Source of the DNA: Caenorhabditis elegans
Taxonomy: Eukaryota > Nematoda > Chromadorea > Rhabditida > Rhabditidae
Direction: 5' to 3'
Assembly: GCF_000002985.6 (NCBI RefSeq)
Contig: NC_003284.9
Location: 6,014,001-6,078,000 of the forward strand
DNA: 64,000 bases
Shown: in pieces, positions 23,701 through 39,057 of the stretch
Layout: each line of letters opens with the position of its first letter
Position numbering within the stretch: position 1 is the first letter of the stretch
The notes under the pieces: model-generated
Told to the model about the DNA's origin: nothing
Database searches by the model: none
Seen by the model: the letters and a program-made list of their open reading frames with translations, nothing else
Program-made: the position numbers and the translations under genes

Positions 23701-25463
23701 TCATGAACCTCATCACCCTGTCTCCAAACGCAAGGTGACCTTGCTTTTAAAGTGTTGAACTAATTGACGTAGTCGGGGGGATAACGCACTAATATTTCGG
23801 CAAGAGATTTGAAGACGAAAATGACAAATTTCGAAGAAAGTTAAGGTGAATGCTGTCACTGGCGCAGTTCCAGTGCATTAGGCACCGCGAAATGAAATTT
23901 GGTCAGTGAGGGTCCGGAAAATGACGTTGTCCTCTTTTCTTTGTGTTCTTCTCAGCTTTTTCTCAAAATATTGTCAAGAGGCCTTTTTTCTCCAAAATAA
24001 GAGGCAGGAATGTTTTCGAAAACAACTTTTTTTGTAAAATATGGGTTTGTGAAATTGAAGAGAAAGCTTAAATTATTACACAAAAATCTATAATGCTGTG
24101 TAGCGCAATTTTCAATCGAAAGTATTGGTTCTTAAATCTACTTTCCGGATCATCCTGGTACATTATTCTTCAAAGTGCTCATTTTGTATGCTCTACTTAT
24201 AATCTCAAAAACGAATGAACAAACATCAGCTGTCGCTCTCAGGTTTTTTTTTGCCAAGTTCGACGTGCCAACTGAGAAACATAACAACAAAAGAAAAATA
24301 AGTGGAATGTGGTGACGAAATACATCGAAACACACAAGAACACAGGATGAATGTGAGTTGTCTCGCTTGGACAAGTTCGGGGGTTTATAACATTCCAAAA
24401 AATGGAGAACACCTATTTGAAACTGAATTCCACTTAAAAATTTCAATTTTTTGAAAATTAAAAACTGAAATAGTTTTGAAAGAGTTAGGTAAAACTTGGC
24501 GGAAAAATCTAATTTTAAGAAAAATATTTTTTGGAGAAAAACTCAAATTTTTTGAAAAAGGTAGTGGAGGGATTATTGTATTGCTCTAAAAAGGATTAGC
24601 TGGGAACTCACACTTTTTAAAAAATATGTTAGGCGGAAACTTCAACTTTTTTGAGAAAATTTTTTGGCTATAACATCTTGTCTATTATGTTGCTCAAAAT
24701 CTTGGTCAGATGTTTTTCATAAAAAATTAATATTAGAAAAACAATTGATAAAACAAAATTAGCTATATTTGTTTTTTATAGGTTGAGGAGTACGAGTTCT
24801 TTTACAATCGGTTGAAATTATGAACAATTAGCCTGAAAGTTTCTGGCAGATGTTGGGAAAATTGACCCATCAGATTATTTTTGAACCTTTTCATACAGCT
24901 TTTCAACTGTAATGAGAACTGGTTTTAAACTAATCAAATCTAATGTTCTAACTAGTTGCATTTTTAAAAAGTGCTGAAAAATATATCTAATTGTAAAATA
25001 CGGGAAAAAATTGACGACTACATATTTAACTTAAAAGTAGATTTCCACAATTAGAAAAAAATATTTAGTTTAAAATAAATTTAAAAAACCAACCTTCAAA
25101 TTCACTGCGAAGACGTTTCATCTCCTCCTCAACACGACGCATCTCTTGCTCAAAACGATCACGCATATTTCCAAATTCATTGTCAATGACCGAGTAGTTG
25201 GAACGGTTTACGTCGATACGGCGTTCCGACATTTCTCTGCAAAATTGTGCGAATAGTCAAACTTTTTATACATTTTCGATAGAGGTAGATAAAAATGATA
25301 TGAAAGTTATGATGCGTTATGAAAACGCAAACAAAACCGTAAAACTGCGATTTGAAAATTTTAAACTTAACAACGTCATTGAAAAGTGTGAAGTGGGAAT
25401 TCGAAATCGGAAAAATGGACCATACCTTTTACTATAGGAGTAAGTTCGAGTGTACGTGGGCAT
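20747..25463 (-). CDS. hsp-25: Small heat-shock protein HSP-25 (6 exons, 219 aa)
   Basis: Exons in coding order are 25463-25426, 25236-25094, 23694-23557, 21774-21669, 21103-20980 and 20857-20747, phases consistent. It is an ATP-independent chaperone of the alpha-crystallin/HSP20 family; HSP-25 in C. elegans has been located to muscle dense bodies. The alpha-crystallin domain runs from about residue 135: FDVANYKPEEVTVKTIDNRL, then LVHAKHEEKT, REYNQEF-LPRGTNPEQISS and DGVLTVEAPLP (203-213), with LAI near the end. The N-terminal part has a charged helix (RDRFEQEMRRVEEEMKRLR) and a Gly/Pro/Ser/His-rich exon. A second in-frame start (MSERRIDVN) lies at 25232, just after TTTTGCAG, so an SL1-spliced shorter form is likely. 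The 138-bp third exon can be skipped without a frame change. One intron holds an in-frame extension (separate entry). Confidence 0.95.
21775..21928 (-). CDS. Possible alternative first exon of hsp-25 encoding a membrane anchor
   Basis: Directly upstream of hsp-25 exon 4, the frame stays open through the supposed intron from an ATG at 21928. It adds 51 codons plus one base, so it fuses in frame to the GPSDLM segment. The added peptide has a basic region (HPERSRRQPHSN, LQPRRR) followed by a run of about 22 hydrophobic residues starting VLLYFLLLCYVAFAFF. The block 21840-21930 is clearly GC-richer than the intron around it. A transcript starting here would encode about 164 residues: a type II membrane anchor plus the alpha-crystallin domain. 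Open frame and GC rise are seen; that it is transcribed and translated is inference. Confidence 0.35.
23196..23219. repeat. AT dinucleotide microsatellite
   Basis: Twelve AT units, within an hsp-25 intron. Confidence 0.95.
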
Positions 25464-26056
25464 GATGGAAATATAAAATGAAACTTTTTTTGTTATGATT
25501 TGGCTCTAACCACCATTGATGCTTTTTCGTCTTTGTACGCCTTGTGAAAAAAGCACGGGGAAAAATATCGGAAAGGCAAAAAGCATTTTCATCGTTGTCG
25601 AAGCACATTCCAAAGTTCTGAATTATCGGAAAATGCTTTCTTCCGACTAGATGATCGACAAATGCTTTCCTTCCAACCAACAGTAGTTTTTTATTTGAAA
25701 AATAAATAGTTTTTGACAACACGTGAGTTGAGCAATGTTCGCGTTTTTTTTTTAGAAATTTGAAAGTATCTTGAAACATTAAGCAACTACATATGTCGAA
25801 AACTGAAAAATGAAAAACACTAAATCATCTCAAAATTTTTTTCATATGTATAAATATGTACAAGACTTCAACAGTTTGTCCATACTAATTCCCTAACTAT
25901 AAAAAGGTCTGAAAGTGCCTCCGGACTTTTAAACAAGGCATGTTTAATTTGGAAGCCCGTATTGAAAAATTATGAACAAATTAACGTTGAGCTGCAATGT
26001 TTCAGAACTAATCTTGCGGTGAGCTTAAAGATGATCAGAGTACCATAAGTAGCGCA

Positions 26057-26318
26057 TTATCGGTGCTCTCAGGACAGGTGTGATGGTGGTATCAGATAGA
26101 AAAATTGTTTTTGGCTAGAGTGTATTATTTTTGTTATTGTATGAATCGTGTGGGATTTTTTTGAAAAAAAAACCTTTTTGTCAATATACAAATAAAAATA
26201 ATTTTTGAATAAAAATCAGAAAATTTCCGAGCTTTTTATGATATTACAAAAGTGTGTATTGACAAAAACATAATTTCTGCCTGCTACCATACCACACATG
26301 TCCCCAGAGCACCGATGG
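26057..26318. repeat. Imperfect inverted repeat, MITE-like
   Basis: TATCGGTGCTCTCAGGACAG near 26057 is matched in reverse complement by sequence ending near 26318 with a few mismatches. An inner pair, TTTTTGTCAATA versus TATTGACAAAAA, is also inverted. About 260 bp, upstream of hsp-25. Confidence 0.6.
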
Positions 26319-26975
26319 TGAGCCATGCTGCTGTGAGCATCTATGAGATTTCTGAAAATTTGTAGCTTAGAGTTCATATTGGGCCAATTCAGGGGCTTTC
26401 AAATGATACATGTCTCGTAGTCCGGTGAAATCTTCAAACCCTTTCTTACTTAGTAAGACATGTTTTATAAACGTGCTTTGTAGTAGAGATAAGAAGGAGA
26501 TAATAAATCAAAAATAACTATTACGAGATGATGATTAACATTTTTAAACTGCACGAAGAATTATAAGTAGATTACATTCTCTTGATACTTTAGTGACGTC
26601 ATAAGAATTTTGGATAAATGAATTAGTTGAAATGGGAAGAGGGTATAAATGTCAAGCGAATTTGAATTGAGAACAAGATACTGAACAAACGGAAAATATG
26701 AGCTCTCAATTAAATAGTGGAGGACGAGTGACTGAAATCGCTAGAGAATAAGAATATAAGACGGAGACACGCACATATGTGTGTGTATGCTAACATCATT
26801 GCACTAAGTATGAGCACTAAGGAGGGTTCACTGTCCTGAACTGCAATATTTGTTGTTTAGTTTATGTGGGTGTTGATAGGCTCGAGGGGGTGTAGATGAG
26901 GAGCAGAGAAATTCTGGCCAAGGGGTAAGAGGATATCACGCTGCCAGCCAGCCAGCTGACAAAAAATTAGAGGTA

Positions 26976-26987
26976 CCCCCCCCCCCC
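26976..26987. repeat. Mono-C run, 12 bases
   Basis: Twelve consecutive C, that is, a G run on the minus strand. Confidence 0.95.
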
Positions 26988-27028
26988 GATTGCCAACGGC
27001 GAAAAGCATCTTGGACCTCGGTTTGTTG

Positions 27029-27042
27029 CCCCCCCCCCCCCC
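27029..27042. repeat. Mono-C run, 14 bases
   Basis: Fourteen consecutive C, 41 bases from the previous run. Confidence 0.95.
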
Positions 27043-30000
27043 GTTTGCTGTAACACCACAGCTGTATTCAATCAATTTTTGTTGATTTCTTCAAAGTGAA
27101 CGCGCGCAGATGTTTGGGAAAATGTTTGGGAAAAGCGCGCGAAATGAAGATGTACACATAATGCGGCTGACTGGGTGGAAATGATAATGGCCGGTCACGA
27201 AAATGGAGAAGACGGCGTTCTTATCGTTTTGATTTAATGGAGAGATACATTTTAATGATCATGCACATTTGATCGTTAGAGAAGGATGATAAGCAGAGAA
27301 GCGTAGGGGATGTGTTAATAAGGAAGTTGTTAGAACAAAGTTGATAGGGTAACTTTTTTCTCACTAATTAAAAGTGGAGAATCGCTTTCGGGCTGATAGT
27401 GAGTTTTGGAAAAAGAACGGTTTATTTTCAGCTAAAGCTTAGAATATTGTCAACAAGATTTCGGTACGCCACAAAAAAACGGTATCAACCTTGATTTTCT
27501 ATTTGTATTGATTCAAAATGTGTCTTGGTCGATAAATTTTGTAATGAGAGTGCTCCATATTTTTTCGAAAAAGTTTTATGGCAGTTTGAAAATTGGGAAA
27601 AAAAATCACATAATTAGAGCTAATTCTTTTTTTTAGTCATTTAACATTGAATGTTAGTCATTTTTGTCGTTTTTGGATACCTATAAAATTAAAAATGCCA
27701 AAATGCGCAATAAACAATGATAATTCAAAAGAAACTGATTCGACGACTGTGGCCCAAAAAGGCTGGCAAAATAAAAGCTTTAGCTAAAATTGGGTAATTT
27801 TTCTTGAAATTTTGAACCGCCATAAAAAAGTTTATGTGTATTTTTGAAAAATATTATTTCAAAATTTGTTCATTTTGACACAATTTGAGTTTCAACTATT
27901 TTTGTTTTTAGATGTCCAGGTCTAGAGAAACATGCAGATTTAAAACTAGTAAAGGTGGCAAAACGTACAAGTTTTCCACGGAACATGAAACACCAATTGA
28001 ATGTCCGCGTAGTGGTCATCATCGCTATTCAATCCTCAATTCAACCAATCTCTATCCGTCTCTTGATCCATTATCAATGCTTACTTTTTGCCCCGGTTTA
28101 TCTACGACGCAACTAATAGAAGATGGGAAAAAGAAAGAAAGACACAAGTAAACAGGCAACGGGAATGCAAAATGTCCTGACGGGAAGGAACTATGCGAAA
28201 GAAGAACAAGAAACAAAAGAGGTGAACAGAGAAAAAGAAGAAGTTGAGAGAAAAACGCGACAAGGTAATGATGCAAAAGATACAGACGACATGAGAGATG
28301 GTGATGGCGCCGGCGGCAGACCCGACGATTGGATGACGACTGCCGATGGCTGCCCTCTGGTAATCTTCTCAGTGCTGCTTACCACCAATATTTCGAGAAC
28401 TTTCTTTCGAAAGAAACAGAAAAACGTAGCAAAGTGTACTTTGACAAAATATATAATATTATAGAATCTTTGGTCACACAACGGTTTCACAAAAACGCTA
28501 ATTTGATAAGTTATAAGGAAGATGTGTGCTATTTCGAGAAAATGCAAAACTAGTTTTCTTTGCAGTGTTCAAATGAAAAGGTTTATAAGTGAGGAGGAAT
28601 GTTTTCAATAACAGATAACATGAATGTGAACTTTTTAGAACACGGATGAAAATATGTTGGAATTTGTAACGCAAGGAATGAGGATCAGAAGTAAAAATAA
28701 TAAATTCTGAAAGGCGAAAAAAAAACCCAGTATTTTCTCTGACAGTATCACACCCCACTAGCTCTCTGTAGATTGTTATAATTGGGTTTATTATGAAAAT
28801 ATCAATAAATAACTTTTTTGTTGTAAAATTATAATATAGGATAAATCACAAAACTGTTAAAGTCGAACAATAGAGTGCAGTACTATTAGAAAAAATATAT
28901 AAAGAAAACAACAAGTGCTATCTATTGTTTTACGGAGTGAGTTACTGTTTTCAATGAGCTGACTATCAGGTTTATATAATGCACAGTTTACACACTAGAA
29001 CATTCTGAGAAAAAATGCCGACTTCCTCATTCTTAAAATTTCAAGATCGTCATTGGAATTCAAATAACATCACATCGTAACATAAATGTATATTTCCGGC
29101 GACGCCTAATTTTCAGCAGAAAACAATGATTTTGCAACTATGCGATAATAAAACTGATAATATATTTACTAGATTATTTCTGATTCATCATATTCGTTTT
29201 TGAGTAAGATAAGTTGGAATTAGAATACAACATATATTGTGAATATCATTAAAACAGAATTATTCATAACACTCAAAACCTTGCGAATAACTTGGCGAGC
29301 GCATTCAAATTCAAAAAGCGGCGGCGCCTATGTGATGAACAAACAATGAAACAAATAACACAAAAGAGTCATTCTGCTATTTGCATGACCCTGAATTTAA
29401 ATGTTGTCCATACATTATCCTAGCCTATGACGCTAGTTTGAAAGCGATGGCACCAGTGATTGTGTTTACACTGATAACTCAGCCATCTTATTGAGCAGAG
29501 TTAGCACAAAAACGTTTATGAGCAGTAGATAGAGCGAGGGTGAAGCACATCACAGAAAATAAGCACAGTGAAAAAAGAAGACAAACAGTTTCCCTCTTCC
29601 TCTCTCTCGGTTTTTGTGTTACCACAGCATTTGGAATTAACTTGAAAAGCAAATAAAAATGAGAGAATTGGGTTGATTCATGAGCTTCTTTTTTCAGCAA
29701 AATCGTTGTCAATATTAATTTTCGAAAGATTTTTCTCTAACCAGAAACATATTTTTTTAGTTTTGATTTTAGTTTTCAATAAGAAATATGAAAAAAGTGG
29801 CATTATAGCACTATGAAACATTTGTAAGCTCCTGAAACTTTCAATCACTATTATGGTGAAAAATATAGTTCCAGAATACTCACAGGGATTATTCACATAT
29901 TCAACTTGTTATGTGACTTGATTTTTTAAGTTTTGCTAAAATATGTTGTGCGTGTTCTTGAAAACCTTTAAAATTATCAATAATCAGCCTGACAACATTA

Positions 30001-30893
30001 TCAGCCTCTGGAGTAACTTTTGTGTCCTTTAGCACAGTTGCTCTCAACAAAGTTCAGATATACCTAAATTGTGGTGGTGGGAGTTGAGTTGTGCTGCTGC
30101 AATTACTAGAATAACTATTTCTAGAATAAAATATATAGTCTAAACATAATCATTCAAATGAACTATTTATCATTTCTAATTTTTGAGGTAAACTACCTTA
30201 TACCATGTACCTGGTCAGGAATAATAATAAATAATTTTTCAAAAGAAAATAGTACAATTTCCTTGAACAAAATTTGACTATTTTGAAAACTTTTCTGATT
30301 CTATAAGTAAATTCATCTCTCTTTTATTAAACATGATCAATTGTTTCAAACGTCATGAGACAAAATTTAAGATTTTGACCTTATGGCCGATTTTTAAATT
30401 GGAAACCACATGAAAACAGAGTTTCAATAGTTCCCACCTACAGACACTTGAAAAAGAAATAGGGAAATTTGGGCAAAGCTGGTTAACTGTAGATTTCCGT
30501 TCGAACGACACAAATGCAAGAAACCGAATGAAAAGAAGACAAAGTGAAGACAAAAAACTTACATAAATAATTGAAGTGTGTCGTCTGATTGGGAACGCTC
30601 AACAACAAGAAAAAAGAGATAGTCCAAATTGTGCATTGCGAGAAGAGATAAAGAGGGGGAAGATGTGAAATAATGAAGGGGCTTGAATTTTTACTCGTGA
30701 TCGATTCCAGAAAACATTACACAAATTACTAAGGTGTGACTTTTTTGTTGGGAAACGGTAAGTTGGGCTCAAAGTAGATAGTTAGAAATGACTTGAGATG
30801 GAGAGAAAAGAAAACAGTTTCAAAGTAAGTACGACTTGAGATTTGAGAAGAACAAGAAATACACGTCGTGTATTGAGAATACAATCATCATAA

Positions 30894-34598
<3,705 letters not shown>

Positions 34599-37500
34599 TT
34601 TGGCAAGCCTGGAAAATTGAAACTGTTGGAAAAAGAAGACACAAGCATCAAACCAAAAAAGAATGAAGGAATACAGTATGCAATGTAAAACTGAAAAAGG
34701 AAAACAATAATTAGGAGGAATTTTCGTTGTCAAGTGAAATCGAAACTGTTGGAAAAATAGGAAAATTGGAACCAATATTCATGTTTTGTTGAGTCAAAAA
34801 AACATAGAAAAACGATCACAATAAAGAATCAGAAAAAGAAAGAACAAATTGCTGACCGCCCCCTTATAAAAAAATTGTTGGACTATGACTAACAAAAGAG
34901 GAAATTGATAGGAGCGGGCAGGGAAATGGATGCACAACACATGGTGTAAAGAGGACATTGACCCAGTGCTATGAGTAATCTTGGACCGAAAAAGCATGGC
35001 CCTTTCGCCTTTCGAGGTCGTCTATTGGATTGCTTTTCTATATTTTTTTAGTAATCTCAGGGTAGGAGTTATGGAAAATGTGGGACCCAGAATTTGACCT
35101 TTTCTTCGGAGTTCTCATTTGCATTATTGCTTCAAAGAGCCTATCTGCAACCAACGTCTGACGTGAGTTTGACCCGAAAAAGATAGATGGCTTTTTGGTT
35201 TTCAAAACGAAAGATTTCAAAGTTTAGGAGATGATGGATGGTGAATAAACTGGGCCAGAGGAAGAAGAAGGAATATTTTTCAAAGGAGAAAAAGAAGAGA
35301 CGGGAATCTTTTTTAAAGTGTGATGATATGAGTCATTCATGTTTCACTTCATTTTATCGCCCACCACCGTGTGTTCGCGTACTTGTTTCCCGCTTGTCAT
35401 CCAAGTGGCAATCAGCCGGATAATGTTCTAGAAGTGTGAAGCCGAAAAGAGTAGAAACTGTGAAACGAGGTTCGGAGTGAGTGACAATGTTGAGAACTAG
35501 TTTAGGAAATTAGAAAGTGAAAGCCGAAAAAAAGCTGAAAAGTTTGCATTCATACTAACGGTGAATGATGATACTTTTGGTCTAATACTATTCTCGATTA
35601 AAGGAGGGGTATCGGTTTTGGGTTTTTACTTGTAAGCACTCAAAATGTTCATAAAGGAACAAATTTAATAATGAGACCTCATAAAAATCATAGGGGGTTG
35701 ATTGTGGCCATTTTCAATTACGTATGGGCTTTAAATGTACATTCATTAACAAAATAATGTAAGAAAATCACCAATATGCAATAAAAACATTCTAATCTTC
35801 AAAATAAATTTTCCAACAGCTGAGACATGAAAAAATAGCCAATTTTAATTAAAATTAGGTGTTTTTAAAATTTCAGACCGCCATAAAAAATTGTTGAACA
35901 TTTTTTGAGAATCCTCATTACATAATCTGTTAATTTGGGAATATTTACAATCTAGACCTGCAAAAACCCAAAGGAAAATCACAAAACCGAAAGAAAAAAA
36001 AAAAAGAAAAATGAGAAACAAAATCTAGGTATCTAAGATTTTATTACACTGTCGATAAGAAATCCAATCTCATTTTGCACAATGTAGAAAAAAAACAGTT
36101 CGAAACCTGGACTGTTTGCTAGAAATGGAGAATGGCACTGTGTTTGTTGAACGCGCGCCATTTTCTAGTGTTATCAATTGAATGGAGGAAACAGAGAAAG
36201 ATAACTAGTACGGTGGGTCGCGGATGATGCGGCCAAGGCAATTGATAAAGAGCTGCGGAGGGGCAAAACGGACGGATGAGGGGAGGATGTCGTTGGAGAT
36301 AAAATCAATCGATAGCGGTCAAATGAAGAAGAACACACACAACCAGACATACGCACACACACATATACACGACAGGAAGGGGTGAAGAGGGAGTAAGAGA
36401 TGTGAGTAAGAGAGATAGAACAACTTGGACAACCACCTAACATCTCGACCTCTCGACACTTATCATTTGGAGCTTCCTGAAATCTCAGTGAGCAGCAAAA
36501 CTATTAGTGGGTGTTTCCCTGAATTTTTGAACTGTAGACATCGCTCAATTAGTATGTTTAATTGCAGTACAGACTCATGACGAGACGGTGCAAATAAAAA
36601 AAGATGAAGAACCTTGTCAATACAAGATGCAACGGTTTTCCGAGTTTGAGCTATTGGAATACACTTTTTGTATGCCGACAACCAAATGAACGGAAATCCA
36701 GTTCTTGATTTTTGTTTGACAAATGTCTTGATTTGTTGCCGAGTGAAACGAAAAAATGAAATGAGCGTTGAGACCCACGCGGAGAAAATTTTTATGGAGG
36801 CAGAGTTAAAAGGGCTTTGATGTTTTGATTAACCTAATTAAAAGCATATATCATCAACCTGAGGACAACGAGGCAAGAATCGAATTGCGGGGGACAAGAT
36901 GAGGAGATCCTATCACCGTGTCATCTCAATCCTCGGCTGCGATGGTTTCACTTTCCACCGGTGTGGCCACAGGGGGAAAACCTTCCTGTGCGTATGTATG
37001 TGTTATTATCATCGCCTATATCATCAAGCACACATACACATATAATACACACATACACGCTCAATTCATTGAAATGTAGCGAGAATGCGAAAACTAGTTC
37101 GATGTCGTTTCAAATTCGGATCAATCTGATATCAATTATTGTTTTCTACTTGATGCCGCCGGTAGGCTTTGACACTAACGAGATAAAGGAATGTCCCCCG
37201 GAATTTTAAAGACTTTTTTCTCTTTGACAAACAGATTGACAAGGTCGGAATGTGTGTTCAAAGTTGGAGAATGTAACATAAAAAGTGCGCAATTGAAGAT
37301 AAGTTGAAATAGACAGTAAATTAGTGAGTTCGAATCTTACCAACTTGTACCTATTGCAGAAGCATGTAGATTGTTTTCGTTCAATTATCACCACTTCTTG
37401 AGTACTTAGGCTGTTTATGCCAAAGTTTTCTGTATATTTCAGTACATTCTCAGTACATAGCTAATCGATAGTTATCCAAATTTAGTATTCTATCAACTGA

Positions 37501-39057
37501 ACTGAAAAATATTTACCAAAACATGCAGAATTAGCTTCAAAAAAGGGGACTAATGTAAAACTTTTAGACATTTTTTTGAAAAATTCCTCATAAATTGGGT
37601 TTTAAGGCCATTTTGAGTCTATCGAGGGGAACAATTTCTACTTTTTCAAAAAATAAAACTTAAAAAAGCCGCCAAAGTAGAGAAATGGGGGGGGGGGGGG
37701 GGGGAGGTGCATGTCTGAAAGGGAAAATATGGTAATACTTAATAAACAAAGTTTACATGATGCGTCGACAAAAATGTTTCTAGGGATAAAAAAGTCGAAT
37801 ATCTAAAACCAACTCTATGAATAGGTTATGTAAACATTCGACGATCGACGGTGCAGGCCTCTGCAACTTACGCCATCTTGGTTCGTGGCAAAGGTCAAAT
37901 GTAGGATTGGTAGATTTAGCTAGGCTGTCTCACACGCACTCCCGTTTGTAGTCTCTTTCTCTCTCTTGTATCATCGCCGGCACCATCTAGCAACGGGACC
38001 ACGTTTATGAGACAAGAGTGTGTGAGTAATGAGTGTTTTGGAGCATACTTTCAAAGATTACACACATTCCTTTGATAAAGTGGATGAAGGAAAGGAACGG
38101 ATATATTCCGAAAATAAGTAACAGATTTTTAACCAATTAATCTTGTTAGGTTTGAAATATTATATTATTTTCAACTTTTATAACTTTGTCTTTCATTTGT
38201 TATCTATCAAAGTGGTAAAAAGAAAAAGGATGGCACAAAGGATATTTGGCAATTGAACAAAAACGGAAACACTAGGAGACATGCATTCGAAATTACGTTC
38301 CGAAAGGTCACAAGTTGACGTTTAATGAGAGTTCTAAAACCATAAAAAGAGGACAATCTTCTGATCGCAAAAACGGACTCTTTGCCCAGTTTTAAAATGG
38401 TTCCAAATAAGCAATTGAATTGAAAACAAACCAACAACAGTTTTAGATCAAAGTTCATGGGGATGAACTGAGGGGGAAAAGTGCACGGATTGAGTTAATG
38501 GACGATCGAGCGAATCTATCGGAAACCGGATTTGTTCGAGATGCTGGTAACTTTTCTATCATTTAAGTGGGGGCTTTTAAATGGATTGCATCGAATTGGG
38601 TGGGAAACTTTTGGGTATTAGTCAATAGTTTTTTATTGTAAGTTTTGCTGCAAAATACAACAGTAAAACTTGAAAGTCATTTCTATTTAGAAAAAAAAAC
38701 AAATCGAAAAAAGTAACAGCTGTACAAATCGATAAGAACACATGCACTGTCTGGGCAAAGGGTGAGGGCGGGAAAACAATGTCCGCAGAGAACGCATTAA
38801 TTATTCACAAATAGTTTAAAAGAAAAAAAAACGAATTCTTACTAGAAATTCAACACGTTTTTTGTATTGTTTAGAGAAAAACCAAAAGGAAACGGAAACC
38901 TCTCATCTGAAGTGGTATAGTGCACTCAAGTCCGCAAAAGTGTACATGCGGACCTGACACCACATTTGACGACACCTATGCTAATTGTTGTTGTTATATT
39001 CCATTTCCAGTTTGTTCCATGTTTCACATCATATTTCTATGAACACAGTTATTTCAG
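34599..39057. other. Divergent intergenic region, pak-1 and phospholipase promoters
   Basis: 4.4 kb between two genes transcribed away from each other. It contains CA-rich stretches at 36337-36371 and 37028-37061, an 18-base G run at 37687-37704, and a small hairpin at 38912-38963. ORFs in it are low in complexity or lack splice support. Upstream non-coding exons of either gene could lie here, but I cannot place them. Confidence 0.4.
37687..37704. repeat. Mono-G run, 18 bases
   Basis: Eighteen consecutive G on the + strand, the longest mono-G/C run in the window. Confidence 0.95.

Larger units (their letters stand above)
25464..30893. other. Region between pak-1 3' end and hsp-25 5' end
   Basis: 5.4 kb, probably the hsp-25 promoter region plus pak-1 3' sequence. 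It holds an imperfect inverted repeat (26057-26318), two C runs (26976-26987 and 27029-27042), and a GCGCGC-flanked 12-bp tandem duplication (27101-27145). An ORF at 28123-28464 encodes a very charged, low-complexity peptide and has no splice or family support. I do not call a gene. Confidence 0.4.

Noticed and set aside
28123-28464. Charged ORF between hsp-25 and pak-1
   Set aside because: Lys/Glu/Arg-rich low-complexity composition in a purine-rich stretch, with open frames on both strands and no splice evidence.
37327-37345. B-box-like GAGTTCGAATCTTACC
   Set aside because: There is no A box or cloverleaf upstream, so it is not a tRNA.
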